27,190 bases of DNA. It comes from Microcaldota archaeon. GTDB lineage: Archaea > Micrarchaeota > Micrarchaeia > Anstonellales > J096. Shown in pieces: positions 14,003 to 22,532 of this stretch. The DNA lies in assembly GCA_026396375.1 (NCBI GenBank), contig JAPLWW010000035.1, positions 1,409-28,598 of the forward strand. Direction: 5' to 3'. The position numbers and the translations under genes are program-made. The notes below the pieces were generated by a model. The model saw only the letters and a list, made by a program, of their open reading frames with translations. It had not been told where the DNA came from and searched no databases. Within the stretch, counting starts at the first letter, position 1; every line of letters starts with the position of its first letter.

Positions 14003-17000
14003 ATGGCATTCCGTCTTGACAAGGTCATGCGTCCTTATGGCATCTATATACTGTTCATATTCGCCATTCTAGGCGCCTTTCTCTTGGCGAATGTTCTGAC
14101 CGTTTCAGACGAATCTGGGTCAATAAGCCATGTCGCAACGGTCAACAAAGGTTCTCAGGATAACTCCCCTTCGATAAGCGCTGAAAAGCCAGTAAAGACA
14201 AAGGCTTCCGGCTCTTCCCCAAGTTCTAGCTCAGCAGAGGATTCCTCAAATCCATCAATATTGTCCGATAAGACAAGAACATCGAATCTGACTGCTTTGG
14301 GAGTGGTCGGCATCTGCCCGGTCATATCCTCGCCAGGCTCCTATGTCCAGGGAGGTAACTTTTCCGGCGCGCCCAACAGCGTCCCAGGCTTCGGCAAAGC
14401 ATGCGTTGTCATCTCTTCATCCAACGTCGCATTCGACTGCAACGGCTACAACATAACCAACAACGCCAGCGGAGGATACACAAACGGCATTCTTGTCAAT
14501 GATTCGCTCATCAATGTTACAGTTAAAAATTGCCCAGGCGTCTCTGGGTATAGCTTCGGCATCTATGCCTATCAGTCCACCGACAGCATTTTCACAAACA
14601 ATACGGCATACAATAACTCCCAGGACGGTTTTGATATATACTCTGGCTACAACAACACACTTGCCAACAACACTGCATACAATAACTCCTGGAGTGGTTT
14701 CAGCATCAGTTCCTACAACATTGTTACCAAAAATACTGCTTATAGCAATGGCGATGGTTTTAGCACTGATTCTTACAATAATATTAACCAAAACATAGCG
14801 TACAACAACACAAATGGCTTTGCCATAAACTCTTTCAACAACCTCACTGACAACATAGCGTACAACAACTCCCTTGGCTTCGGCATTTATTCTAACAACA
14901 ACACACTTGCCAACAACATTGCATACAACAGCTATAACGGGTTCTACCAGCAATCCAGCTCAAACAACAACTACATCAACAACAATGCTTACGGCAATGA
15001 GGGCAGCGGATTCCATATTTCAGCAATTTCAATGGAGAGCTCTTCCAGCAATTTCATCAACAACACCGCATGCAACAACCAGGAAGGGTTCATCCTGGAG
15101 CTTGAAGACAACAATCTGCTCCTGAACAACACCGCATGCAACAACACTGGTTCGGGTTTCTTCATCAATTCAAGCTATAGCAACAATCTCACCAACAACA
15201 AAGCCTACAACAACTCCTTAGTTGGAACATACATCGAAAACTCCACTGATACACGATTGTCCAAAGAGCATTATTACAGCAACGGCGTTGATTTTGTAAT
15301 AAATTCCACTGATGCTGAAATCAACGTGAACCTTTCCAACGTCATTTTTGGCAGCCCTGCGGGAAACTACCAGAATTTCACCAATCTTTCCCTTATGGAC
15401 AGCATGATTGAGGAGAACGAGGCGTATTCGATCAACTGGACCTCAATTCCTCAAGAGCTTCCTTCACATCATTCTAGTTTTGCAAACAAGTTTGTCAGCA
15501 TTTCTGCAACATACGGCGCTCCTATGATAGACTATGCAGAATGGAGCTGGAGCGAAGATGAATTGAATGGCTATGATGAATCTAACTTTAGGTTATGGAA
15601 ACAGAATAGTTCAGGATGGTTCTTGCTGAATGATACGCCTGATACAGAACTAAATACTTTGTCAGTTTCAAACCTGTCTTCATTCAGCGGCTTTGGAATA
15701 CTGGAGGAAGCACCTTCTTCAGGCATCTGCCCGGATGGCATGTCAGGATCAGGGACTCCTGCAGATCCGTGCCAGATAAGGAACTGGACAAACCTGCAGG
15801 CGATGAACAAGAACCTCACGTTGAGCTATGAGCTGATGAATGACATCGGCCCAGGCACTGACGGATATGATCTTTATCAAACCGGATCTGGCTTCACGCC
15901 AATCGGCACCTGCTCATACGACGGCTGGGAATGCCGCTGGGGCAATCTGTTCTCAGGAACCTTTGAAGGGAACCACCATTCGATAACAGGGCTTTACATA
16001 AACCTGATAGGGAACGATTATGTCGGCATGTTCGGCCATGCCTCCGGCTCAACCATATCAAACGTCGCCCTGATAGGCATGAATGTCAGCGGCTGGCATG
16101 ATTCCGGCGGGCTTGTTGGTTTGCTTTACGATTCAAACGTCAGCAACTGCTCTGCAGCAGGCACAATGCACAATGACGATTCGACAGCGGGAAGCACAAA
16201 CCAGGCAGGCGGCCTCATCGGCTATGCCTGGATGTCAAACATCCGGAACTGCTCCTCGGAATCCAACGTGATCAGCAATCGCGCAGAAATCGGGGGTCTC
16301 ATAGGCTCTGTCCAGGATTCGGACATCAGCGGTTGCCATTCCAATTCCAATGTGAGCGGCAGCGGCGTGATAGGCGGGCTTATCGGCAGCATAGGCGGAT
16401 CTTCGGTGAGCGATTCATATTCCTTAGGAAACGTAAACTCCTCTGGAAACGCAGGAGGCCTCATCGGCCATGCTTCTGAAGTAAATGTCACCAGGTCCCA
16501 TTCAATCGCAAACGTAACTGGCGGTAATGGTGTAGGCGGTTTGATAGGATCTGAAGCGAATGGCGTTTCTCCTAATATTGTAACCGACTCATATTCATCA
16601 GGAAACGTGAACGGCAGGCAGAGTGTCGGCGGCCTCATCGGCAGCGGCAGCGTAGCAATCTCTAACTCATATTCCACCGGAAACGTAGCATGCAGCGGCA
16701 GCGACCCATATTACACAGGAGGTCTTGTAGGCTATGCGTATTATTTTTCAATTATCAATTGCTCTTCAATAGGTTCCGTTAGCGGAGGCAACTACGTCGG
16801 CGGCCTCATCGGCAGCGCATTCACCGGCAATGTCTCCAACTCATATTCCACCGGAAATGTGACTGGCACATCATATTATCCCGTAGGCGGCCTCATCGGC
16901 TCCGCCCAGAACCTAAAGGTCATAAATGCCAGCGCCACGGGTATTGTCACCAGCACCAGCAATGGCGCTGCAGGCGGCCTCATCGGGGGCATATCGTATT

Positions 17001-20000
17001 CTACAGTATCCAATTCTTATGCAAAGGGGAATGTAATCTCATCATATTTTATTGCTGCCGGATTGATAGGAGCTGCGAGCTCATCCAACATCAGCGATTC
17101 CTATGCCCTAGGCAATGCAAGCGGCAACTATGGAACAGCAGGCCTCATAGGCCAGGCATACGGAATTTCCTTAAAAAGGTCCTATGCTACAGGCAATGTG
17201 AAATGCATCAATAGTGGCAACACGTATTTCGGCGGCCTCATCGGGAATTTAGGCGGCCTCAGTGTAATCGATAGCAGCTATGCCACGGGCAATGTGGCTG
17301 GCTGCAGATATACCGGCGGCCTCATCGGCTATGTATTTTCCTCCTCTTCTTCCATCAATTCAACCGTGAACAATTCCTATGCCACAGGCAACGTGAGCGG
17401 ATCCTTCGGAGTCGGCGGCCTCATCGGCCTGGAAATCGACCTTGATATCAACAACTCCTATTCCACAGGCAGCGTGAACGCAACTGAGGATACGGCTGGC
17501 GGCCTTATAGGGGAAAGCTTGCACGGCACAATAACCAACTCATTTGCGACAGGCAGGGTGAGCGGCGGCTATCCGAGCGGAGGCCTGGTCGGCGTTGGCA
17601 CAGCTGAGAATGAGGGTCCAATCACAGTCCTCAATTCCTATTGGGATTTGTGCGGGACAAACCAGAGAAGATGCGTCGGCAACCAGTGCGACACCCCTGG
17701 ATGCTACCCTGAAAACTACAGGGACAACCCTGACAGCGTTTACTTTTACAACTACAGCAACGGGCCGATGAAAAGCTGGGGCTATCCTGCATGGAACAAT
17801 ACCTGCAACGGCATCGGCTATCCTACGCTGGATTTCCAGAATGCCAGCTCTGGAGACTGCAGGGCGAATGAGGAATCCGCCTGCGCATTGGACCCCTGGG
17901 GATCGATAAGCATAACCTACCTTGGCACCGATAGGGAAGTTTCCCAGGGCCAATCCTTCAATATAGATACGAGGATAGGCTGCACAGGAGGGGATTGCGG
18001 GAACATCAGCGCTGTCCTGGACCCTATAAATCCTGGATTTGCCAGCGGAATCATATCATCGTCATTTGATGGCGCCATTTACGATTATTATGATGGGTTC
18101 AGCAGCTGGGACCTGGTTGACCAGGAAAGATCCTATTCCGGCAAATGGCTGGCCATGGAAACAGGCTCGCTGGCCGGAAACTGCTACCAGATCTATTCTG
18201 GCTATGATGGAGGCTGTTATGACGATTGTTATCCAGGATACATTTATTTATATGACGATGTTGTTCCGGGCATATCAGCAGGGGACAGCTTCATAATATA
18301 CGATTTGCAGCAGGAATGCGAATCCTCCTTCGGCTCCAGGCTGATAAACTGGGTGCATACATCGCCAGATGCGCCCGGATTCAACCAGGATGTCACCTGC
18401 ATTGCGAACATCACCCCTATTTCAGGAGGAGCAATCCTTTGGGCGAATTTCACAGTTACCAATCCGCAGGGCAATGCCATAATAAACAACGTGAACGGGA
18501 CGCAGGAAGGCCAAATCTGGAGCTCATCCAGTTTCATAACGGATAAGGGCGGGATGTGGATCTGCAACGTGACTGCCTTTGAGGAAGGCAGCGATGCGCC
18601 TGCATCCGGCTCAAAGAAGTTCAGCACAACCAACATCCCGCCGTCCATAAACACGGTCGATGTTTCATCAACTCTAGTGGGGTTGGGCCAGGGCATCTCC
18701 TGCATAGCAGATGTCACTGATCCCGACGATCCGGTATATGTCAATTTCACCATCAAGGATTCAGGCAACAATGCCATAATCAATAATATCAGGGGAACGC
18801 AAGCAGGGGATATCTGGTCTTCCCAGACATTTTCGGCAGGCATCCCAGGAACCTGGAGCTGCAATGTCAGCGCAGTCGATAACGATAACATTCCTGTTTA
18901 CTCCGGGATGTACTTTGATGTGGGAGCAAAGGGCATAGTTCCAATGGATTCAGGAACTCCATTCTACACAACCAATCAGAACCCGACAAATTCGTCCTAC
19001 GTGGATTGCCTTGCCAACATGCAGAACGGCAGCGCCTGCAATCTCAATTGGAACATAACTGCCAGCGGCGATGGCTTTGGTTGGATATTCTTCGCCAATG
19101 CCACTGAGGATGATAACTGGATAATGGTCTGGGATGGCCAGACAAGCCAGAAGCAGTACTGCAATGCGGTCGAGTCAAACCGTTTCAATGTCACGATAAT
19201 AGAGGGCCGGGAGAGGCCCCCTGCTCCAATACTGATGCCTTCAATCGGCTATATCAACAATATCTTGGACTGCATAGAGTCAGGAGTCCAATCAGCGGAT
19301 TTCAATTGGTATCTCAACGGAGAATTGGTCAGGACAGTGGCAGGGCAGTGCGGATCCGGATTATGCTATTCTGAAATGGCTCCATTCGGCTGCGGGAATT
19401 ACACATGCAAGGCAGTCGTTTCCGATATCTCAAGCGAGATGTCGAACATCGCGACAATCTTCAATTCCCCGGTCAGGATAATTGACGTGGCATTCAACGC
19501 AACAACAATAAAGGAGGGAGAATCGGTAAACATGAGCATAAACCTCGCTGACTTGGAATGCCCAGGAGGAAACTGCCAAGTGACAGTGAGCGTGCAGAAG
19601 CCAGGGCAAACAGTTTGGGACGCCATCAGCCCTGTTTTATGGATCAATGAGATAGGGAAATGGGTTGCGACAATAACAACCCAGATAGGGCAGGGATGGG
19701 TCGGCCTTGTTACAATACAGGTAAATGCCACTGATGAATGCGGCTTCTGCAATTTATACGGCTATTGCGGCCAATGCACATGCCAGGACTATGGATATGG
19801 TTATGCATGCGGAGACAGCAAGAACTATACCATTACTGTTGAGCAAGCCTGCATTGACGGGGACCAGGACGGCTACAATGCAAGCTCAATCAGCGAAGGA
19901 TGCGGGCCTGCCGACTGCAACGACAGCAACAAGAATGTCAATCCAGGCGCAACCGAAGTGTGCAACGGAATTGATGATGACTGCGATGGCCAAATTGACG

Positions 20001-21166
20001 AGGGATATATCCAAACGCCTACAGCCTGCGGGCTTGGGATCTGCGCAAGCCAAGGAAATATGATTTGCCAGGATGGCCAGGTAATAGACACCTGCGTCAA
20101 CGGAACTGCAGGGACAGAGATCTGCGATCAGGCTCAATTGGATGAGGACTGCGACGGAACCTCCAATGAGGACTGCGAATGCATCATAGGGGACTCAAGG
20201 CCATGCTACGAAGGGCCAGAAGGAACTGAAAATATAGGCATCTGCCATAACGGGACCCAGTCATGCGACAATGGCAGATGGGGCGAATGCGCAAACGTAG
20301 TCTATCCTGCGGACGGGGAATCCTGCAACGGCTTGGACGACAACTGCAACGGGCAGGTTGACGAGGGGGGCGTATGCAGACATGAGAAAAATGAACCTTC
20401 AATTGTTCCTGAAACATTGTTGCCCCTCGATATCCTGATTGACTCAATAAGCTGCCAAAGCGACGGGACAGGTGATGTGACAATAGACGCTAGGGATTAC
20501 CAAAACAAGCCCTTGCCAGGAGTTCTGATTTCAATAGATGGAAGATCAAGGACAACAGGAAGAGACGGAACGGTGTTTTTCAATGGCCTTGAAAAGGGAG
20601 AATATTCTATTTCAGCCTCAAAGGACGGATATGAGAACGTGACTGCTGATTTCGCGGTTTCCTGCCAGAAGAAGGAGTCTCCAAAGCTGCCGCCTGCCCA
20701 ACCGCCTGCAGAGGAGATAAAGACGCTGAAGATAATTGTCCAGGAGACAGGCTACAACAATGATGGAACCGCAAACGTGAGATTGATTGTGGAAGACTTC
20801 AACAACAATTCAGTGTCAGATGCAGCAGTCAATGTTTCAGGAATAGATAGGCTATATTTCACCGGCAATGACGGGACAGTCACAATAAGGAATGTCAATG
20901 CAGGTGCATACAACGCAACCGCTTCAAAGAAGGGCTATTCTGAGGACCAGACGGACTTCGTGATAAAGTTCGAGATAAAAAAGGAGCCTACGCAGCAGCC
21001 AACCCAGCCCCCTGTTTCAGGGGAGGAGAAGCTGGTGTATTCGGTGCCGTATTTCCCGATACTGATAATTCTTCTAATTTTGGCAATCCTGTATATCTTA
21101 TGGAAAAGGAGGAAGAAAAAGCAGCAGGTTGATGAGGCCCAAGTAAAGAATCCTAATAAAAAGTAG
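14003..21166 (+). CDS. Giant mosaic surface protein (beta-helix, GLUG repeats, MopE motifs)
   Basis: The 2387-residue product is anchored at both ends: an N-terminal hydrophobic helix (about 10-31, YGIYILFIFAILGAFLLANV) and a C-terminal helix (about 2348-2370) followed by KRRKKK. Between them lie a NosD/PbH1-type right-handed beta-helix with NNTAYNNS repeats (about 110-420); a GSGTPADPCQI segment; about 15 GLUG-type repeats (GGLIGS...SYSTGNV, about 670-1215); Ig-like regions with NVTA and disulfides (about 1280-1930); two MopE-type metal-binding motifs (CNGIDDDCDGQIDEG near 1990 and CNGLDDNCNGQVDEGG near 2115); and two carboxypeptidase-regulatory-like beta-sandwiches (about 2156-2220 and 2254-2322). 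Such architectures serve adhesion or cell contact. The metal is probably calcium, and glycosylation is likely from many N-x-S/T sites. No protease or glycosidase motif is evident. It is followed by the tRNA-Leu scars. Confidence 0.93.
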   Translation: MAFRLDKVMRPYGIYILFIFAILGAFLLANVLTVSDESGSISHVATVNKGSQDNSPSISAEKPVKTKASGSSPSSSSAEDSSNPSILSDKTRTSNLTALGVVGICPVISSPGSYVQGGNFSGAPNSVPGFGKACVVISSSNVAFDCNGYNITNNASGGYTNGILVNDSLINVTVKNCPGVSGYSFGIYAYQSTDSIFTNNTAYNNSQDGFDIYSGYNNTLANNTAYNNSWSGFSISSYNIVTKNTAYSNGDGFSTDSYNNINQNIAYNNTNGFAINSFNNLTDNIAYNNSLGFGIYSNNNTLANNIAYNSYNGFYQQSSSNNNYINNNAYGNEGSGFHISAISMESSSSNFINNTACNNQEGFILELEDNNLLLNNTACNNTGSGFFINSSYSNNLTNNKAYNNSLVGTYIENSTDTRLSKEHYYSNGVDFVINSTDAEINVNLSNVIFGSPAGNYQNFTNLSLMDSMIEENEAYSINWTSIPQELPSHHSSFANKFVSISATYGAPMIDYAEWSWSEDELNGYDESNFRLWKQNSSGWFLLNDTPDTELNTLSVSNLSSFSGFGILEEAPSSGICPDGMSGSGTPADPCQIRNWTNLQAMNKNLTLSYELMNDIGPGTDGYDLYQTGSGFTPIGTCSYDGWECRWGNLFSGTFEGNHHSITGLYINLIGNDYVGMFGHASGSTISNVALIGMNVSGWHDSGGLVGLLYDSNVSNCSAAGTMHNDDSTAGSTNQAGGLIGYAWMSNIRNCSSESNVISNRAEIGGLIGSVQDSDISGCHSNSNVSGSGVIGGLIGSIGGSSVSDSYSLGNVNSSGNAGGLIGHASEVNVTRSHSIANVTGGNGVGGLIGSEANGVSPNIVTDSYSSGNVNGRQSVGGLIGSGSVAISNSYSTGNVACSGSDPYYTGGLVGYAYYFSIINCSSIGSVSGGNYVGGLIGSAFTGNVSNSYSTGNVTGTSYYPVGGLIGSAQNLKVINASATGIVTSTSNGAAGGLIGGISYSTVSNSYAKGNVISSYFIAAGLIGAASSSNISDSYALGNASGNYGTAGLIGQAYGISLKRSYATGNVKCINSGNTYFGGLIGNLGGLSVIDSSYATGNVAGCRYTGGLIGYVFSSSSSINSTVNNSYATGNVSGSFGVGGLIGLEIDLDINNSYSTGSVNATEDTAGGLIGESLHGTITNSFATGRVSGGYPSGGLVGVGTAENEGPITVLNSYWDLCGTNQRRCVGNQCDTPGCYPENYRDNPDSVYFYNYSNGPMKSWGYPAWNNTCNGIGYPTLDFQNASSGDCRANEESACALDPWGSISITYLGTDREVSQGQSFNIDTRIGCTGGDCGNISAVLDPINPGFASGIISSSFDGAIYDYYDGFSSWDLVDQERSYSGKWLAMETGSLAGNCYQIYSGYDGGCYDDCYPGYIYLYDDVVPGISAGDSFIIYDLQQECESSFGSRLINWVHTSPDAPGFNQDVTCIANITPISGGAILWANFTVTNPQGNAIINNVNGTQEGQIWSSSSFITDKGGMWICNVTAFEEGSDAPASGSKKFSTTNIPPSINTVDVSSTLVGLGQGISCIADVTDPDDPVYVNFTIKDSGNNAIINNIRGTQAGDIWSSQTFSAGIPGTWSCNVSAVDNDNIPVYSGMYFDVGAKGIVPMDSGTPFYTTNQNPTNSSYVDCLANMQNGSACNLNWNITASGDGFGWIFFANATEDDNWIMVWDGQTSQKQYCNAVESNRFNVTIIEGRERPPAPILMPSIGYINNILDCIESGVQSADFNWYLNGELVRTVAGQCGSGLCYSEMAPFGCGNYTCKAVVSDISSEMSNIATIFNSPVRIIDVAFNATTIKEGESVNMSINLADLECPGGNCQVTVSVQKPGQTVWDAISPVLWINEIGKWVATITTQIGQGWVGLVTIQVNATDECGFCNLYGYCGQCTCQDYGYGYACGDSKNYTITVEQACIDGDQDGYNASSISEGCGPADCNDSNKNVNPGATEVCNGIDDDCDGQIDEGYIQTPTACGLGICASQGNMICQDGQVIDTCVNGTAGTEICDQAQLDEDCDGTSNEDCECIIGDSRPCYEGPEGTENIGICHNGTQSCDNGRWGECANVVYPADGESCNGLDDNCNGQVDEGGVCRHEKNEPSIVPETLLPLDILIDSISCQSDGTGDVTIDARDYQNKPLPGVLISIDGRSRTTGRDGTVFFNGLEKGEYSISASKDGYENVTADFAVSCQKKESPKLPPAQPPAEEIKTLKIIVQETGYNNDGTANVRLIVEDFNNNSVSDAAVNVSGIDRLYFTGNDGTVTIRNVNAGAYNATASKKGYSEDQTDFVIKFEIKKEPTQQPTQPPVSGEEKLVYSVPYFPILIILLILAILYILWKRRKKKQQVDEAQVKNPNKK
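16208..17427 (+). repeat. Near-identical DNA repeats encoding GLUG units
   Basis: The 14-mer GGCGGCCTCATCGG occurs exactly eight times, starting at 16208, 16628, 16799, 16886, 16973, 17231, 17315 and 17414. All spacings are multiples of three, so recombination between any two copies would add or remove whole repeats without breaking the frame. Further degenerate copies surround them. Confidence 0.9.
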
Positions 21167-21175
21167 CTTCTTTTG

Positions 21176-21203
21176 GGGTGAAGAATTTTTCTTCTCTGAA
21201 GAA
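21176..21203 (+). terminator. Possible terminator after the giant surface gene
   Basis: Just past the stop, GAAGAA-TTT-TTCTTC and the overlapping TTCTTCTCTGAAGAA can form alternative short hairpins around a T5 tract at 21186-21190. Only weakly supported as a terminator. Confidence 0.35.
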
Positions 21204-21212
21204 AAAGGATCT

Positions 21213-21226
21213 TGCAGGAGGTGGGA
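21213..21226 (-). repeat. Partial copy of the tRNA-Leu 3' end (short, 14 bp)
   Basis: TGCAGGAGGTGGGA is identical, in the same orientation, to the first 14 bases (21435-21448) of the tRNA-Leu 3' end. Identity stops sharply after it. It is the outermost of three direct copies and looks like an old attachment-site remnant. Confidence 0.75.
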
Positions 21227-21277
21227 CAGCGAAAACTTGTTTTCGCTGGTAATTCGCCGGAGGCGAATTCCACCTCT
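21213..21277. repeat. Nested hairpin structure at the outer tRNA-end copy
   Basis: GAGGTGG (21218-21224) pairs with CCACCTC (21270-21276), enclosing two perfect hairpins: a 9-bp stem at 21227-21235/21240-21248 with loop CTTG, and an 8-bp stem AATTCGCC/GGCGAATT at 21251-21269 with loop GGA. Together they form a three-way-junction fold on either strand. Its role is unknown; end structure of a mobile element is one option. Confidence 0.6.
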
Positions 21278-21311
21278 CTGTTATCTGCGATGATTTGAGA
21301 ACGGAATATAG

Positions 21312-21336
21312 TGCAGGAGGTGGGATTTGAACCCAC
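21312..21336 (-). repeat. Second copy of the tRNA-Leu 3' end (25 bp)
   Basis: These 25 bases are identical, in the same orientation, to 21435-21459, the acceptor and T-arm portion of tRNA-Leu. Identity ends at the T-arm stem. This has the form of an attL/attR direct repeat left when an integrase inserts an element into a tRNA gene. Confidence 0.85.
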
Positions 21337-21406
21337 TATTCGTGTGTCAAATCCTATCATAAAAGGAACCTCGTCGGGGGGAGGATCAGGAACAACGTAA
21401 AACTGA

Positions 21407-21424
21407 GGAGGGGCGCCCCCCTCC
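21407..21424. repeat. G/C-rich hairpin next to the tRNA-Leu 3' end
   Basis: GGAGGGG (21407-21413) and CCCCTCC (21418-21424) form a 7-bp stem with a 4-base loop, ten bases beyond the tRNA 3' end. It could end tRNA transcription or mark an element end. Confidence 0.5.
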
Positions 21425-21434
21425 GCGGTTCCGA

Positions 21435-21520
21435 TGCAGGAGGTGGGATTTGAACCCACGAACCCCAATGGAGACTAGGCCCTCAACCTAGCGCCTTTGA
21501 CCAGACTTGGCGACCCCTGC
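21435..21520 (-). tRNA. tRNA-Leu(GAG)
   Basis: The 86-base transcript folds as a class II tRNA. The acceptor stem GCAGGGG (21520-21514) pairs with CTCCTGC, with discriminator A at 21435; the anticodon stem CTAGG/CCTAG holds loop TTGAGGG, giving anticodon GAG (codons CUC/CUU). A long variable arm and T-arm GTGGG-TTCAAAT-CCCAC follow. CCA is not encoded and no intron is present. It lies 36 bases downstream of the Rpo3 gene on the same strand and may be co-transcribed; an A/T-rich stretch at 21526-21556 could also supply a promoter. Two partial copies of its 3' end lie directly downstream, so it appears to serve as an integration site. Confidence 0.96.
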
Positions 21521-21556
21521 CTAATTAAATATATTATAATAACAAGAATTTTAATA

Positions 21557-22138
21557 CTACTTGGAAAGCCCCTCCTTCAGCTTTTCCCCAAGCTCCTTCA
21601 CATCCGCATCCATCCTTTTTATCGCCCTTTTTACTAATTCAATGGTTTCCATGTGATGGAGGTTCTCGGCCCAGAAATGGATTGTCCCGTCATCGTCAAC
21701 GCCGTAGGACGCGATTCCGCTCTGGAATTTCGCGTGGTTCCTCCCGAGGTCCTTCTTTACCTTGCATTCTATCCTCAGGATCTGGCCTTCAAGCAATCTT
21801 ATTATAGGAACGTCGTCAATGGCTATCTTCACTGCCTCGCTGTTTGTCTTGATATCCTTGGAGTAAATGGTTCCAGGCCCTGCAAAATCAAGGTAAAACC
21901 CGATCCCCTCGGGATCAAGGTCTGCCTCAGGAGTTGTCAATGGAACCATCCCTATCCTGTGCGCAATGTACTCGTCAAAGAAGGAGGTTGAATTCTCGTA
22001 GACCGTTATCTTGTCAATGGCGTATACAGGAACACCTCCCATGAGATACCTCCTGAGCATGTTTGCGAATTTCACGTCCCCGTCAATGATGTCAAACGAG
22101 ATCTTCCCCTTTTTGTCCGAATAGTTTGCGATTTTCAT
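21557..22138 (-). CDS. rpo3: RNA polymerase subunit Rpo3 (RpoD)
   Basis: Rpo3 is the archaeal counterpart of one bacterial alpha subunit and pairs with Rpo11 to seed polymerase assembly. The 193 residues show the alpha-type dimerisation domain: FANMLRRYLMGGVPVYAIDK, then YENSTSFFDEYIAHRIGMVPL, and HAKFQSG near residue 137. The inserted ferredoxin-like domain with cysteine-bound iron-sulfur cluster found in many archaea is absent (no cysteine cluster; only one Cys), so this is the short form of about 190 residues, as in methanococci. It is the last protein gene of the uS13-uS4-uS11-rpo3 operon, with a GGGTG ribosome binding site before the ATG and only 4 bases after uS11. Confidence 0.96.
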   Translation of the reverse strand: MKIANYSDKKGKISFDIIDGDVKFANMLRRYLMGGVPVYAIDKITVYENSTSFFDEYIAHRIGMVPLTTPEADLDPEGIGFYLDFAGPGTIYSKDIKTNSEAVKIAIDDVPIIRLLEGQILRIECKVKKDLGRNHAKFQSGIASYGVDDDGTIHFWAENLHHMETIELVKRAIKRMDADVKELGEKLKEGLSK

Positions 22139-22142
22139 CAGC

Positions 22143-22532
22143 TTACACCCTTCTTCCTCTCCTTCCTCCTTTCTTTCTCATGGAATCTGTAGGCAAAGGA
22201 GTGACATCCTCTATCCTTTTTATCATTAATCCTGACCTTGAGATCATCCTGATCGCCGCCTGGGCCCCTGAACCCGGGGATTTTGCCTTGTTTCCTCCCT
22301 GGCCCCTGATCCTGATGATCACATGGGTTATTCCCTTTTCCTTGAGATCGGATGTTATCTTCTGCGCAGCCCTCATTGCGGCGTATGGCTTTCCTTCTTC
22401 CCTTGAAGACTCAACCATCATTCCTCCAGAGGCCCATGTCAATGTTTCAGAGCCGCTGACATCAGTTGATGTCATTATCGTGTCATTCTTTGAAGAATAG
22501 ATGTAGATTATTCCTGTCCTGTCCTTGCCCAT
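22143..22532 (-). CDS. rps11: Ribosomal protein uS11
   Basis: The small-subunit protein lines the mRNA exit region near the 3' end of 16S rRNA. Its 129 residues match archaeal uS11: GIIYIYSSKNDTIMTSTDVSG, SSREEGKPYAAMRAAQKI, VIIRIRGQGGNKAKSPGSGA, and the basic C-terminus DSMRKKGGRRGRRV. Its ATG overlaps the last base of the uS4 stop (TAATG), preceded by AGGTGA with six-base spacing, so translation is coupled. Length is normal. Confidence 0.97.
   Translation of the reverse strand: MGKDRTGIIYIYSSKNDTIMTSTDVSGSETLTWASGGMMVESSREEGKPYAAMRAAQKITSDLKEKGITHVIIRIRGQGGNKAKSPGSGAQAAIRMISRSGLMIKRIEDVTPLPTDSMRKKGGRRGRRV

Noticed and set aside
14417..14953. Val/Ala-rich 178-codon frame antisense to the beta-helix region
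   Set aside because: It is the mirror of the NNTAYNNS repeats and has no start context.
16208..17427. Regular short repeats considered as a possible CRISPR array
   Set aside because: Repeat spacing varies from 84 to 420 bases, always in frame, and the units encode GLUG protein motifs.
19849..20380. MopE-type Asp-rich motifs considered as EF-hand or dockerin domains
   Set aside because: The CNGxDDxCxGxxDEG pattern with flanking cysteines fits the MopE-type metal-binding motif better than dockerin or EF-hand loops.
20935..21468. 177-codon open frame on the minus strand with repeated GSNPTSC
   Set aside because: The repeats are translations of the tRNA-Leu 3' end and its copies, and the frame runs antisense into the giant surface gene; a classic false gene.
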